A DNA stretch of 64,000 bases, taken from contig NZ_SMFX01000001.1 in the NCBI RefSeq assembly GCF_004339085.1, positions 1,558,242 to 1,622,241 of the forward strand, written 5' to 3'. Shown piece after piece: positions 32,506-40,377 of the stretch. Origin of the DNA: Thiogranum longum. Lineage in GTDB: Bacteria; Pseudomonadota; Gammaproteobacteria; DSM-19610. Numbering within the stretch: position 1 is the stretch's first letter; each line of letters opens with the position of its first letter. Under the pieces are notes generated by a model. It made no database searches. It worked only from the letters and a program-made list of their open reading frames with translations, and was not told the DNA's origin. The position numbers were made by a program, and so were the translations under genes.

Positions 32506-34995
32506 TTAACGATTGAAGTGAAGGATTTCTGCATCCTGTTGCCGGGGCCCGGCAAATTCATCAAGAGGTATCGGGTGACCAATGTGGAATCCCTGGACAA
32601 AGTCGACACCGGTTTCGCGAAGCACCTGCAGTGATTCTTCCGATTCAACATATTCCGCAGTGGTTTTCATATTCATCATGCGTGCTATCTCGCAGATCGA
32701 CTTGACCATCATTCGGTCAACTTCACTGTTGGCTATATTACGGATAAACGCGCCATCAATCTTGACGATATCAACGGGAAGGTCTTTAAGGTAGGCAAGT
32801 GATGACAGCCCGCTGCCGAAATCGTCCAGTGCGAAAAGACACCCCTGGTTTCGTAGTGCAAGCATGAACTGCGTGGCCTGGGAGATATTCGATATAGCCG
32901 CTGTTTCAGTCACTTCGAAGCACAGTTTCGAGGCCGGAACAAGGGAGCCGTCTATACGTTCCAGCGCATAGTTTCTGAATGCATCATCACAAAGCGAAAG
33001 CGCTGAAAGGTTTATCGAGCAAACCTCCAGTTCGGCAAGTGCGTCAGGGTGATTTTCAAACCATGTCATGGCCTGGTCAAGCACCCATTGGTCAAGTTTT
33101 CCGGACAGGTTATAGCGTTCAGCAACCGGCATGAATGCGCCGGGGTTCACCATGACCTCATTGTCGCGCAGACGAAGGAGTATCTCGATATGCTGTCCGC
33201 CTTTTGTCCCGCAACAGGGCGTAATTTCCTGGGCGAAGAGACTGAACGCATCATTATCCAGTGCCTCGGTAATACGGCTTGCCCAGCGCCCATCACCGAC
33301 CTTGCCGATAATGGCCCGGTCACCAGGGCGGAACACATGTACACGGTTTCTGCCCAGCTGTTTGGCTTCGTAGCAGGCTGAATCTGCAAGACTGAGAACA
33401 TCCTCTACAGAACCCGAATGTTGGACAGGCACAACGCCTATACTGGCGCCAATACTGAAACGCCGGGCTTTCCACTGGAAACGGAAGTCCTCGATCATTT
33501 CCCGTATACGGTTGGCAAGAATTTCTGCCTGCTCAAGTGGGCAGTGTTCCATTAATATCGCGAATTCATCCCCACCCAGTCGCGCCAGCGTGTCTCGCGA
33601 GCGGATCTGACGTGACAAAAGGGATGCCACCTGGCGCAACAGTTCATCCCCGGCACTGTGCCCGCAGGTGTCGTTGATGACCTTGAACTGATCCAGATCC
33701 AGGTAGCAAAGCACGTGGTGGTCACTGGTGTTCATTGATGCAGCAAGCATGCGACGCAAACGTGCATCGAACTCCCGCCGATTGATTAACTGGGTAAGTT
33801 CGTCATGCGTTGCCTGGTAGGACAGCTGCTTGCGCAGTTCGTGTTGTTCGGAGATATCACGACAAAGCACCAGCATACGCGGTTGACTGGTATCGGGGTC
33901 AAGGCTCACCCGTTGGTGCACCCAAAGTACAGATCCGTCTTTCCTTACCTTGCGGTATTCGAGTCCGTTTTTCTCAACCGGATCCGCGAAGCGCTCAGTG
34001 ATATAGGCAATTACACGCTCGCAATCCTCAGGATGAATAACCATGGTTGCCGGCTGCCCAACGAGTTCATCAACCTCGTAGCCAAGCATCTCTGCACCGG
34101 TACGATTAATCGATTCAAATTCTCCACGGGCATTGACGATGGAATAGATGTCCGGGGCATTTTCATACAGGGTCTGGTAGCGCGCCTCACTGACTTTTCT
34201 CGCTTGTTCCGATTTAACAGTATCGGAAACATTCCTGAATATTCCCCGGGTCGATACAGCTTCGCCCCCTTTGAATATACTTCCGCAGTCACCTTCAAGA
34301 TGAACGATCTCACCTGTTTTCGTCACATATTTAAAATCGATACGTTCAAATGATTCACCTTTTTTCAGGCGTGAGAAGCGGTCATGGCAACACGCCAGAC
34401 TGTCAGCGTGCAAAACATCGGCCAGTAACAGGTGGCTGATCTCTTCCACACTGTAGCCCATGGTTTCCCGCCAGGCCCGGTTGGTGTAGAGAAAACTTCC
34501 ATCCTTTGACAAACACTGAATAAGGTCACTGGTGTTGTCAAAAATATCGAGATAGCGCTCACGACTTTCCTGCAATTCTTCCGCCAGCGCCTGTTGACGC
34601 GCTTTCTCTTCTGCCTGTCGCACAACATAGGGGACCAGCGCACACAGTCTGGCCAGTGAGGCGGGTGTATTGACGACCAGCTGCTCAATACCGTTATCCA
34701 GGCAACGGATGGCTTCCGGTTCCGAACCGGTTCCGGCGACAAGAATAACAGGCAGGTTTTCACAGCCGTGCTGTTGTAGCAAACGGGGCAGGTCCTGTGC
34801 AGAAAAATCTTCCAGTACAGGCTCGCAGATAATGACGTCAGGGAGTTGGTCGCTTGTTAACGCGCCACTGACAGAATTGTGCTGAAAAATATTGAGAAGG
34901 TTAAAAGCAAAGTCAGCATCTTTCAGCGCATCCTGAACTGCATCGCAGGATGTGGTACTGCCAACCATCAGTATATTGACGCTTCGTTTACTCAT
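32506..34995 (-). CDS. PAS/GGDEF/EAL c-di-GMP protein with degenerate receiver domain
   Basis: An 829-residue cytoplasmic signalling protein. Residues 1-125 look like a response-regulator receiver, but the usual phospho-acceptor aspartate position reads IICEPVLED, with glutamate. Two PAS domains follow (about 140-260 and 265-385), then GGDEF (intact LGGDEFAILME, about 470) and EAL (signature reads EILLRL, with FEVTETAAI and DDFGSGLSSLAYLKDLP intact). It may both make and break c-di-GMP. The ATG at 34995 is preferred over TTG at 35004. It is first of a run with cls, mdh and gltA; PilZ targets are encoded at 17334 and 18778. Confidence 0.9.
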   Translation of the reverse strand: MSKRSVNILMVGSTTSCDAVQDALKDADFAFNLLNIFQHNSVSGALTSDQLPDVIICEPVLEDFSAQDLPRLLQQHGCENLPVILVAGTGSEPEAIRCLDNGIEQLVVNTPASLARLCALVPYVVRQAEEKARQQALAEELQESRERYLDIFDNTSDLIQCLSKDGSFLYTNRAWRETMGYSVEEISHLLLADVLHADSLACCHDRFSRLKKGESFERIDFKYVTKTGEIVHLEGDCGSIFKGGEAVSTRGIFRNVSDTVKSEQARKVSEARYQTLYENAPDIYSIVNARGEFESINRTGAEMLGYEVDELVGQPATMVIHPEDCERVIAYITERFADPVEKNGLEYRKVRKDGSVLWVHQRVSLDPDTSQPRMLVLCRDISEQHELRKQLSYQATHDELTQLINRREFDARLRRMLAASMNTSDHHVLCYLDLDQFKVINDTCGHSAGDELLRQVASLLSRQIRSRDTLARLGGDEFAILMEHCPLEQAEILANRIREMIEDFRFQWKARRFSIGASIGVVPVQHSGSVEDVLSLADSACYEAKQLGRNRVHVFRPGDRAIIGKVGDGRWASRITEALDNDAFSLFAQEITPCCGTKGGQHIEILLRLRDNEVMVNPGAFMPVAERYNLSGKLDQWVLDQAMTWFENHPDALAELEVCSINLSALSLCDDAFRNYALERIDGSLVPASKLCFEVTETAAISNISQATQFMLALRNQGCLFALDDFGSGLSSLAYLKDLPVDIVKIDGAFIRNIANSEVDRMMVKSICEIARMMNMKTTAEYVESEESLQVLRETGVDFVQGFHIGHPIPLDEFAGPRQQDAEILHFNR

Positions 34996-35194
34996 TAAGC
35001 CCAACCACGTATTCTGTTTTCCACGAGTTTAATAAATCTGTGGGATGTGTGTCGCGACATATTTGTCATATTTGCCCAAAATCAGACAGTTGTTACTTCG
35101 GCATAGCGATGTAAATCTTCACACATACATTTATAATCAATATATTACATTATTTATCTAATGTTTACACTTAAGAGCGGGTCACGGCAAGGCT
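34996..35194. other. Divergent intergenic region
   Basis: A 199-base AT-rich stretch between the divergent GGDEF/EAL gene and the glycosyltransferase gene. It must hold both promoters. The stretch 35140-35175 is especially AT-rich, but no confident boxes or operator were recognised. Confidence 0.4.
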
Positions 35195-35863
35195 ATGAAA
35201 CTGAGCATTATTATCCCTGTTCTTGACGAAGCGAAAACGATGGGTACTCTTTTGAATGCCTTGCAATCGTTCCGTGAGCGTGGACACGAAGTGATCGTCA
35301 TCGATGGAGGTAGCGGCGACAACAGCGTAGCGATCGCCAGCCCACGCTGTGATCTCTGCCAGGTAACCCCGGCAGGCCGCGCAATTCAGATGCAGGCCGG
35401 TGCTGACGTGGCGAACGGTGATGTCCTGTGGTTTCTACATGCGGACTCCCGGGTTCCGGCGGGTGCGGATGAAATGATCTCGCAGGTTCTGGACCATGCA
35501 GGCTGGGGCGGTTTTCCGGTACGTCTCTCTGGCAGCCAGCGATTGTTGAGAATCGTAGAACGGCTGATGAATATCCGCTCGAGACTGACGGGTATTTTGA
35601 CCGGTGACCAGGGTATCTTTATTGAGCGGCAGATATTCGATCAGGTTGGTGGCTTTCAAGCGATCCCGCTCATGGAAGATATTGATCTCAGCACACGCCT
35701 GAAGCGGGTGACAAGGCCGGCATTTGCTGGCGGCGTACTGGAGACCTCCAGCCGTCGTTGGGAAAGCCATGGCACGGTGCGGACGATTGTCCGAATGTGG
35801 CTATTACGACTGGCTTTTTCTGTTGGCGTCCCCGCGCATTATCTCGCTAATCACTATGTCTAG
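35195..35863 (+). CDS. Family 2 glycosyltransferase (TIGR04283-like)
   Basis: A 222-residue GT-A fold enzyme. It shows SIIIPVLDEAKTM, VIDGGSGDNSV, WFLHADSRVPAGA (metal-binding DxD-like part), GDQGIFI and MEDIDLSTRLK. It resembles the TIGR04283 group, which is often encoded next to a TIGR04282/DUF2064 gene, as here. Acceptor and sugar are unknown. It overlaps the next gene by 8 bases and ends close to ArsM, so an arsenosugar role is possible but not proven. Confidence 0.82.
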   Translation: MKLSIIIPVLDEAKTMGTLLNALQSFRERGHEVIVIDGGSGDNSVAIASPRCDLCQVTPAGRAIQMQAGADVANGDVLWFLHADSRVPAGADEMISQVLDHAGWGGFPVRLSGSQRLLRIVERLMNIRSRLTGILTGDQGIFIERQIFDQVGGFQAIPLMEDIDLSTRLKRVTRPAFAGGVLETSSRRWESHGTVRTIVRMWLLRLAFSVGVPAHYLANHYV

Positions 35864-36509
35864 TGTCAGCGAGTTCAGGTTTCCGGATGCCTGTATTGTT
35901 ATCATGGCGAGGTCACCGGAGTACGGCCAGGTAAAAACACGCCTGGCTGCCGGTATTGGTGATGACGCAGCCCTTGCAGTTTATCGGCAATTGCTTGAAA
36001 TAACGCTTCACACCGCAGCCGACAGCAGGCTTGCGCCGGTTGAACTGCATATCGACGGCGACCTCACACACCCGTTTGTACAAGCGCTCGTCATCACCAC
36101 GGGTGTAAATCTGGTTGCCCAGCAAGGCGGTGACCTTGGGGAGCGGATGTATCTTGCGCTTCGCCAGGTGCTGGACCATCACAACAGTGCACTCATTATT
36201 GGTAGCGACTGCCCGGCTATGGGAACGGCCTATCTCGAAAATGCACTGCAACGACTGGCCAACGGGACAGAGGTGGTTATCGGACCCAGTGAGGATGGGG
36301 GATATGTTCTCATCGGCGGGAAAAGGGCAGATGAACGATGGTTTCATGCGATAGACTGGGGTAGCGACAGCGTCATGCAGCAGACCCGCACAGCGCTGCA
36401 GAATGCCGGCATGCATTACACGGAACTCGATATGCTCTGGGATGTCGATTACCCGGAAGACTACAAACGCTGGCAGGATGTCTGTCAGGTAACCGTAAAC
36501 CAGCCATGA
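35856..36509 (+). CDS. TIGR04282/DUF2064 family glycosyltransferase-like protein
   Basis: A 217-residue protein of the DUF2064 family with nucleotidyl/glycosyl-transferase fold. Visible are IVIMARSPEYGQVKTRLAAG at the N-terminus, LIIGSDCPAMGTAYLENAL and VVIGPSEDGGYVLIGGK. The family is annotated with arsenosugar biosynthesis in some genomes because of its linkage to arsM/arsS. The ATG at 35856 gives the family start; the longer open frame overlaps the previous gene. ArsM follows after 16 bases. Confidence 0.83.
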   Translation: MSSVSEFRFPDACIVIMARSPEYGQVKTRLAAGIGDDAALAVYRQLLEITLHTAADSRLAPVELHIDGDLTHPFVQALVITTGVNLVAQQGGDLGERMYLALRQVLDHHNSALIIGSDCPAMGTAYLENALQRLANGTEVVIGPSEDGGYVLIGGKRADERWFHAIDWGSDSVMQQTRTALQNAGMHYTELDMLWDVDYPEDYKRWQDVCQVTVNQP

Positions 36510-36525
36510 ATGCAGGAAAGTCATT

Positions 36526-37341
36526 ATGAGTCAGTCACAATCAGACGGCGTTCGCCAGAATGTTCGCCAGGCCTACAGTGAAGTTGCCGAGGCCAGTGAC
36601 GAAGGAGCGTGCTGTGGCGAGGCGACATCCTGTTGCGGTGTTTCCGAAGACGAGCAGATCAATACACTGATATCGACACGCCTGGGATATTCACAGCAAG
36701 ATCTCGACAGCGTGCCGGAGGGTGCCGACATGGGGCTTGGCTGTGGTAACCCGCGCGCGATTGCCAGCCTCGAAGCCGGTGAAGTTGTACTTGATCTCGG
36801 CAGTGGTGGCGGTTTCGATGCCTTTCTGGCCGCACAGGAAGTCGGTGAAAGCGGACGTGTCATTGGTATCGATATGACGCCAGCCATGCTCAGCAAGGCG
36901 CGCGCAAACGCAGAAAAAGGCGGTTTCAGCCAGGTTGAGTTTCGTCTGGGTGAAATCGAATATCTGCCGGTCGCGGATGCCGGCATCGACGTTATTATTT
37001 CCAACTGCGTGGTCAACCTGTCACCTGACAAGGCCCAGGTATTCCGGGAAGCCTGGCGTGTCCTGAAGCCTGGCGGGCGGCTGGCGATATCCGATGTTGT
37101 TGCCAGTGCTGAATTGCCGGATTCCATCCGTAATGACCCCTACCTGCATTCCGCCTGTGTGGCCGGTGCATCGCTGATCAGTGAGCTGGAAGGCTGGCTG
37201 CAAGCCGCAGGCTTCGTCGATATTACGATCCAGCCAAAGGATGAGTCGCTTGAGTTCATCAAGGACTGGGCACCGGGACGGGGGGTTGAGGAATATGTGG
37301 TTTCCGCGACCATTGAAGCGGTGAAACCGACCTCAGTCTGA
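36526..37341 (+). CDS. arsM: Arsenite S-adenosylmethionine methyltransferase ArsM
   Basis: A 271-residue SAM-dependent methyltransferase that methylates As(III). The SAM motif is LDLGSGGGFDAF. The three conserved arsenic-binding cysteines are visible: C73 in GLGCGNP, C161 in ISNCVVNL and C211 in HSACVAGA; a further cysteine-rich patch lies at residues 29-37 (two CC pairs). Starts 16 bases after the DUF2064 gene. Methylated arsenic may be volatilised or passed on to sugars by the neighbours. The end overlaps the convergent merR end by 9 bases. Confidence 0.93.
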   Translation: MSQSQSDGVRQNVRQAYSEVAEASDEGACCGEATSCCGVSEDEQINTLISTRLGYSQQDLDSVPEGADMGLGCGNPRAIASLEAGEVVLDLGSGGGFDAFLAAQEVGESGRVIGIDMTPAMLSKARANAEKGGFSQVEFRLGEIEYLPVADAGIDVIISNCVVNLSPDKAQVFREAWRVLKPGGRLAISDVVASAELPDSIRNDPYLHSACVAGASLISELEGWLQAAGFVDITIQPKDESLEFIKDWAPGRGVEEYVVSATIEAVKPTSV

Positions 37342-37758
37342 AGGTCTGTCCGGGTTCCTTGTCAGGGTATCGATGAGTGCACAACATGCACCATTTGCTT
37401 CGCTCTGCCGGCAAGCATCAATCATGCTGCTTAGCGTGTCGTACAGACGTTTCAGGTCGTTGAGCCGGGTGTTTACCAGCTCACGTTTCTGTTCGGCCAT
37501 GTGGCGCGCAGCACTGCAATTTCCGTCGTTCAGTTGCAGGAGCCCGGCAATTTCTTTCAGTGAAAACCCCAGTTCCTGGGCTCGTTTGATGAAGTGCACA
37601 CGGGACACCTCCTGTTGTGGATAACGCCGGTAACCCTGTGCAGGTTTGGGGGGTTCAAATAACAGGCCGATGCGCTGGTAGTAGCGTATGGTTTCGACGT
37701 TAACACCAGCCTGTCTGGCCAGTGCGCCAATTGTCAGGCCCTGTCCTTTCGTATGCAT
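37333..37758 (-). CDS. merR: MerR-type mercury-responsive regulator (orphan)
   Basis: A 141-residue MerR-family activator/repressor. The HTH reads IGALARQAGVNVETIRYYQRIGLL with YRRY in the wing. The three Hg(II)-binding cysteines of Tn501/Tn21 MerR (C82, C117, C126) have exact counterparts at C81, C116 and C125, with identical spacing (35 and 9), in the contexts NCSAA, DACRQ and ACCALI. That pattern is specific for mercury sensors rather than CueR or ZntR. No mer gene is adjacent; the merC-merA unit with a MerR-type promoter starts at 53951. It overlaps the arsM end convergently. Confidence 0.85.
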   Translation of the reverse strand: MHTKGQGLTIGALARQAGVNVETIRYYQRIGLLFEPPKPAQGYRRYPQQEVSRVHFIKRAQELGFSLKEIAGLLQLNDGNCSAARHMAEQKRELVNTRLNDLKRLYDTLSSMIDACRQSEANGACCALIDTLTRNPDRPSD

Positions 37759-37762
37759 GCCT

Positions 37763-37776
37763 GCGAGTGTACTCGC
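37763..37776 (-). promoter_or_regulatory. Dyad just upstream of merR
   Basis: GCGAGT (37763-37768) and ACTCGC (37771-37776) form a perfect 6-2-6 dyad 4 bases before the merR start codon. It could be part of an autoregulatory site or leader, but it does not match the CCGTAC-N4-GTACGG mer operator, so its role is unknown. Confidence 0.3.
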
Positions 37777-37830
37777 GCAAGCCTAATGAACCAAGCTGCC
37801 TGAGTATGATGGCATTCCTGGAAATACAAC

Positions 37831-37856
37831 CGGTGCCGGGGCAAGTCCCGGCACCG
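37831..37856 (-). terminator. Perfect 10-bp stem-loop after the cytochrome c gene
   Basis: CGGTGCCGGG (37831-37840) pairs perfectly with CCCGGCACCG (37847-37856) around a 6-base loop, 15 bases after the cytochrome stop on the minus strand. The T run beyond it is short. It probably ends the porin-cytochrome transcript before merR. Confidence 0.65.
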
Positions 37857-37871
37857 CTGTACGCCGTTCTG

Positions 37872-38474
37872 TTATGAACCAAACTCACTGTGCAGGTATT
37901 TGATTACCTTCTGCAGGTCTCCACCCGTGAGCGCACTGTTACCGCCACGTGGAGGCATGGCCATAGGCGATCCGGGGCTCTGAAAACCATTCTGTACATT
38001 CTTCAACAACTCCTCGTCGCTTTTACTCAAGCGCCCCTGCGGGTCCGTGAAATCAGGTACTCCGGCAAAAGCGCCCTTGCCATCAGCACCATGACAGGCG
38101 ATACAGGTTTGCTGGTAGATCTCCTTGCCGGATAGTGTGCTGGCCGGTGCGTCATCAGGTCTGACCGGTTCCTGTACAAGCGCCACATTGGACGTTTGCA
38201 GGAATGTCAGGATATCCCTGGCCTCCTGGCCAGTAAGACCGGCCCGGACACGCATATGAAATACCGTGGTCAGCCATTGATCGTCACGTAGTTCGTTGGC
38301 AGGTCTGATATTGTGGCAACGTGCACAATTTTCCGCCCAGGCTTTTGAACCGCTGGCAAAATCACCAGGTTCCGGAAAGTCGAATGCAGCAGCCGGTAAC
38401 GGAAGCAAAACTGACGCCCCGATGGAGATGGCGGCCACGGTTGTTTTAAGCTGTTTTGTCAAACGTGTTTTCAT
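37872..38474 (-). CDS. Periplasmic diheme cytochrome c
   Basis: About 200 residues with a Sec signal peptide (basic start, hydrophobic segment, cleavage near PLPAAAF). Two heme-c sites are present: CARCH at about residue 50 and CIACH at about residue 124. A C-terminal MAMPPRGGNSALTGG segment could supply the distal methionine. It is a soluble electron carrier; partners are unknown. AGGAG lies 8 bases before the ATG at 38474 and only 2 before an ATG at 38480. It follows the porin gene by 3-12 bases, so the two are one unit. Confidence 0.85.
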   Translation of the reverse strand: MKTRLTKQLKTTVAAISIGASVLLPLPAAAFDFPEPGDFASGSKAWAENCARCHNIRPANELRDDQWLTTVFHMRVRAGLTGQEARDILTFLQTSNVALVQEPVRPDDAPASTLSGKEIYQQTCIACHGADGKGAFAGVPDFTDPQGRLSKSDEELLKNVQNGFQSPGSPMAMPPRGGNSALTGGDLQKVIKYLHSEFGS

Positions 38475-38486
38475 CGTCATCACTCC

Positions 38487-39749
38487 TTAGAAGCCGTAAG
38501 CCAGTTGCGTCAGGAAGCGGTTGTCATCGACAGGGCTTCCATTCTCACCATCATTCAACTCATAGGTGAACTTGGCCATGAAATTACTGGTGAACAGGTA
38601 GTTCACGCCAAATGCCCATTGTTGTACGTCCTGCGCATCGACAGCGGAGTCAAAGTCAGTGTAACGTACGACACCTTCCCATTTTGTCGGGAGGAACTTG
38701 TAGGCTGCCTGGGTGTACCAGGACTCCCACGTTGCCGATCCCGAAGCCGTAATACCGGTATTTGCAGAGCCTACACGTGTCTTGACATACTCGCCGCGCA
38801 CACCCAGTGAACGGTACGAGAAGTTGAAGTCGGCACCGTACACGCGGTAGTCACGCTTTTCCTCGTCCAGTACAAGTTCGGGCAGTCCCGACTCGTCCTC
38901 CAGTTCGGTTACGGTTGCCTTGCCGGTTACCCCGGAAACACCAATTTCAAGACTAGGTATGGGTAAAAGTCCAAAGCGTCCACCGTATACCAGCTCTTCA
39001 TCGGCATCAGTACCAAAACCCTCCGCACGTACACCTTCGAGTTCGAACTCGACCTGGTCCTCGGTTTCGGAATTCAGTTCGGGGCCGTTGCCGGCATACA
39101 CGGCAAAGTTGGTCCGCATTCCGCCAAGCGGGAAACCACCGCGCAACTGTGCACCAAGTTCTGAAGTTGGTGCTGCACCGTCATGGCCGAAGCCGGGCGG
39201 GGCCGAAACAATCTTGTTGATCCACGAGGGGTGCAGGTTCTGGCGGAACTGACCGATCGGGCTGAGGAATTTGCCTGCCACAAGCGTGACGTAGTCATTC
39301 AGGAAAAAGTCGATGGTCAGGTACTCAAGCGCAACCGATGTTTCTCCATCATCTTCCACCTCGAACTCCAGTTCGGATTCCAGCATGACCAGATCGCGGT
39401 ACTGGAAGTGGAAAATCGGTGAAAAACCACCCACCCCGAAACTTCCATCTTCACCCTCTGTTTTTGCGTAGCCGACATCGGCATAACCGGCCATGTGGAC
39501 CAGGGTGTTCGGTGATTTCCATTCATTCGCTGAAGCGGCCTCTTTTCTGACCTCTTCCAGATCGGCACGGGTTACCGTGGCTTTATCCTGTTCATCGAGC
39601 TGTTTCTGAACCTGTTCCAGTTGTTTTTTCAGTGTTTCGACGGTGTTCCGCAGTGAATCGAGATTATCTGCAGAGTAGGCCGGTAAAGGCAGTGAGGCGA
39701 CGCACAGGGCGAGCGCCAGTGGTTTCAGTTTCATGAGAGTCTGTTTCAT
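38487..39749 (-). CDS. Outer-membrane porin with N-terminal coiled coil
   Basis: A 420-residue protein with a signal peptide (residues 1-26, ending AYSA), a coiled-coil segment (about 27-65, NTVETLKKQLEQVQKQLDE) and a beta-strand-rich barrel ending in an aromatic residue (AYGF), the usual mark for outer-membrane insertion. The coiled coil plus barrel resembles phosphate-selective OprP/OprO-type and related porins. Substrate is unknown. It sits directly upstream of the diheme cytochrome gene. The ATG at 39749 is supported by the signal peptide; the frame extends 16 codons upstream. Confidence 0.8.
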   Translation of the reverse strand: MKQTLMKLKPLALALCVASLPLPAYSADNLDSLRNTVETLKKQLEQVQKQLDEQDKATVTRADLEEVRKEAASANEWKSPNTLVHMAGYADVGYAKTEGEDGSFGVGGFSPIFHFQYRDLVMLESELEFEVEDDGETSVALEYLTIDFFLNDYVTLVAGKFLSPIGQFRQNLHPSWINKIVSAPPGFGHDGAAPTSELGAQLRGGFPLGGMRTNFAVYAGNGPELNSETEDQVEFELEGVRAEGFGTDADEELVYGGRFGLLPIPSLEIGVSGVTGKATVTELEDESGLPELVLDEEKRDYRVYGADFNFSYRSLGVRGEYVKTRVGSANTGITASGSATWESWYTQAAYKFLPTKWEGVVRYTDFDSAVDAQDVQQWAFGVNYLFTSNFMAKFTYELNDGENGSPVDDNRFLTQLAYGF

Positions 39750-39884
39750 CGGTCTGTCTCCCGGTATGTACCCCGGTATTTCGAATATACGGGGCAAAAA
39801 ATAGGCGTTATAACTCTTGTGTAGCTCCCATCATTCAGATGAAGCGGCGCTACACTAGCGTAGCAGAGTGTGGAAACCCTGCTG

Positions 39885-40277
39885 TCAGGCGAAGTATCGG
39901 GGAGGATGAAGCAGTGGTAGTGGCTTTAGACCGATGAGTCCATGGCCAATATGAAGATCGTATGTTTGAACAAATAATTCCGGAAAAACAGCAAGGCTAT
40001 TAACCGGTACGGCAGGTATGCTGTGAGCAAACGTGCAGTTACCGGTGCAGTTTTTATCAATAGTCTTATCATCGCAACAGCAATCATGCTTGACTGAAAC
40101 AGTAGCTGCCTGATGCAGGACAGTATGATTGTTGCAAGGGGTTGCTGTTGAATCGTGACTGGCATGATCGCAATCAGAAGCAAATACAGGATTGACGGCG
40201 AGCAGTGGCGCAGTCGCCATAACCAGCATCAATAGCCAGCTCAAAATCCCCTGCATTGTGCTGTCATTCCTTGTCAT
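39885..40277 (-). CDS. Secreted Cys/His-rich small protein (CopL/DUF2946-like)
   Basis: About 130 residues: signal peptide, then a mature part rich in cysteine and histidine (DCDHASHD, HDCCCDDKTIDKNCTGNC) and a C-terminal LLHPPRYF. The layout resembles small periplasmic copper-linked proteins of the DUF2946/CopL type. It is probably a metal-binding periplasmic protein. Start is uncertain: ATG at 40277 or ATG at 40256, the latter with AAGGA 11 bases upstream. It lies downstream of the Cus operon, and an exact FNR box sits about 70 bases upstream. A second such protein is at 47156-47536. Confidence 0.65.
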   Translation of the reverse strand: MTRNDSTMQGILSWLLMLVMATAPLLAVNPVFASDCDHASHDSTATPCNNHTVLHQAATVSVKHDCCCDDKTIDKNCTGNCTFAHSIPAVPVNSLAVFPELFVQTYDLHIGHGLIGLKPLPLLHPPRYFA

Positions 40278-40347
40278 CACTGCTCAGCCTGAAAACCCTT
40301 GTTCCTTGTACCGTGATTCAGGCTAAACAGCCACCCGTTCAGCTGCA

Positions 40348-40361
40348 TTGATCTGAATCAA
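40348..40361 (-). promoter_or_regulatory. Exact FNR/Anr-type binding site
   Basis: TTGAT-CTGA-ATCAA matches the FNR/Anr consensus TTGAT-N4-ATCAA in all ten fixed positions and is extended by outer TGCA/TGCA symmetry. Its centre lies about 78 bases before the 40277 start. A weak -10-like TAGCCT at 40325-40320 sits at the spacing of a class II FNR-activated promoter. The likely target is the Cys/His-rich gene and perhaps the porin-cytochrome pair beyond. Confidence 0.6.
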
Positions 40362-40377
40362 TAATGCAGTACTGCAG

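Noticed and set aside
37763-37776. merR self-operator of mer type
   Set aside because: The dyad lacks the CCGTAC/GTACGG arms and no promoter with a 19-base spacer surrounds it, so it is listed only as an unassigned dyad.
39830-39843. Degenerate FNR-like dyad upstream of the porin
   Set aside because: TTCAT-CTGA-ATGAT differs from the consensus at key positions and its spacing to a TATAAC-like -10 is wrong for a class II FNR site.
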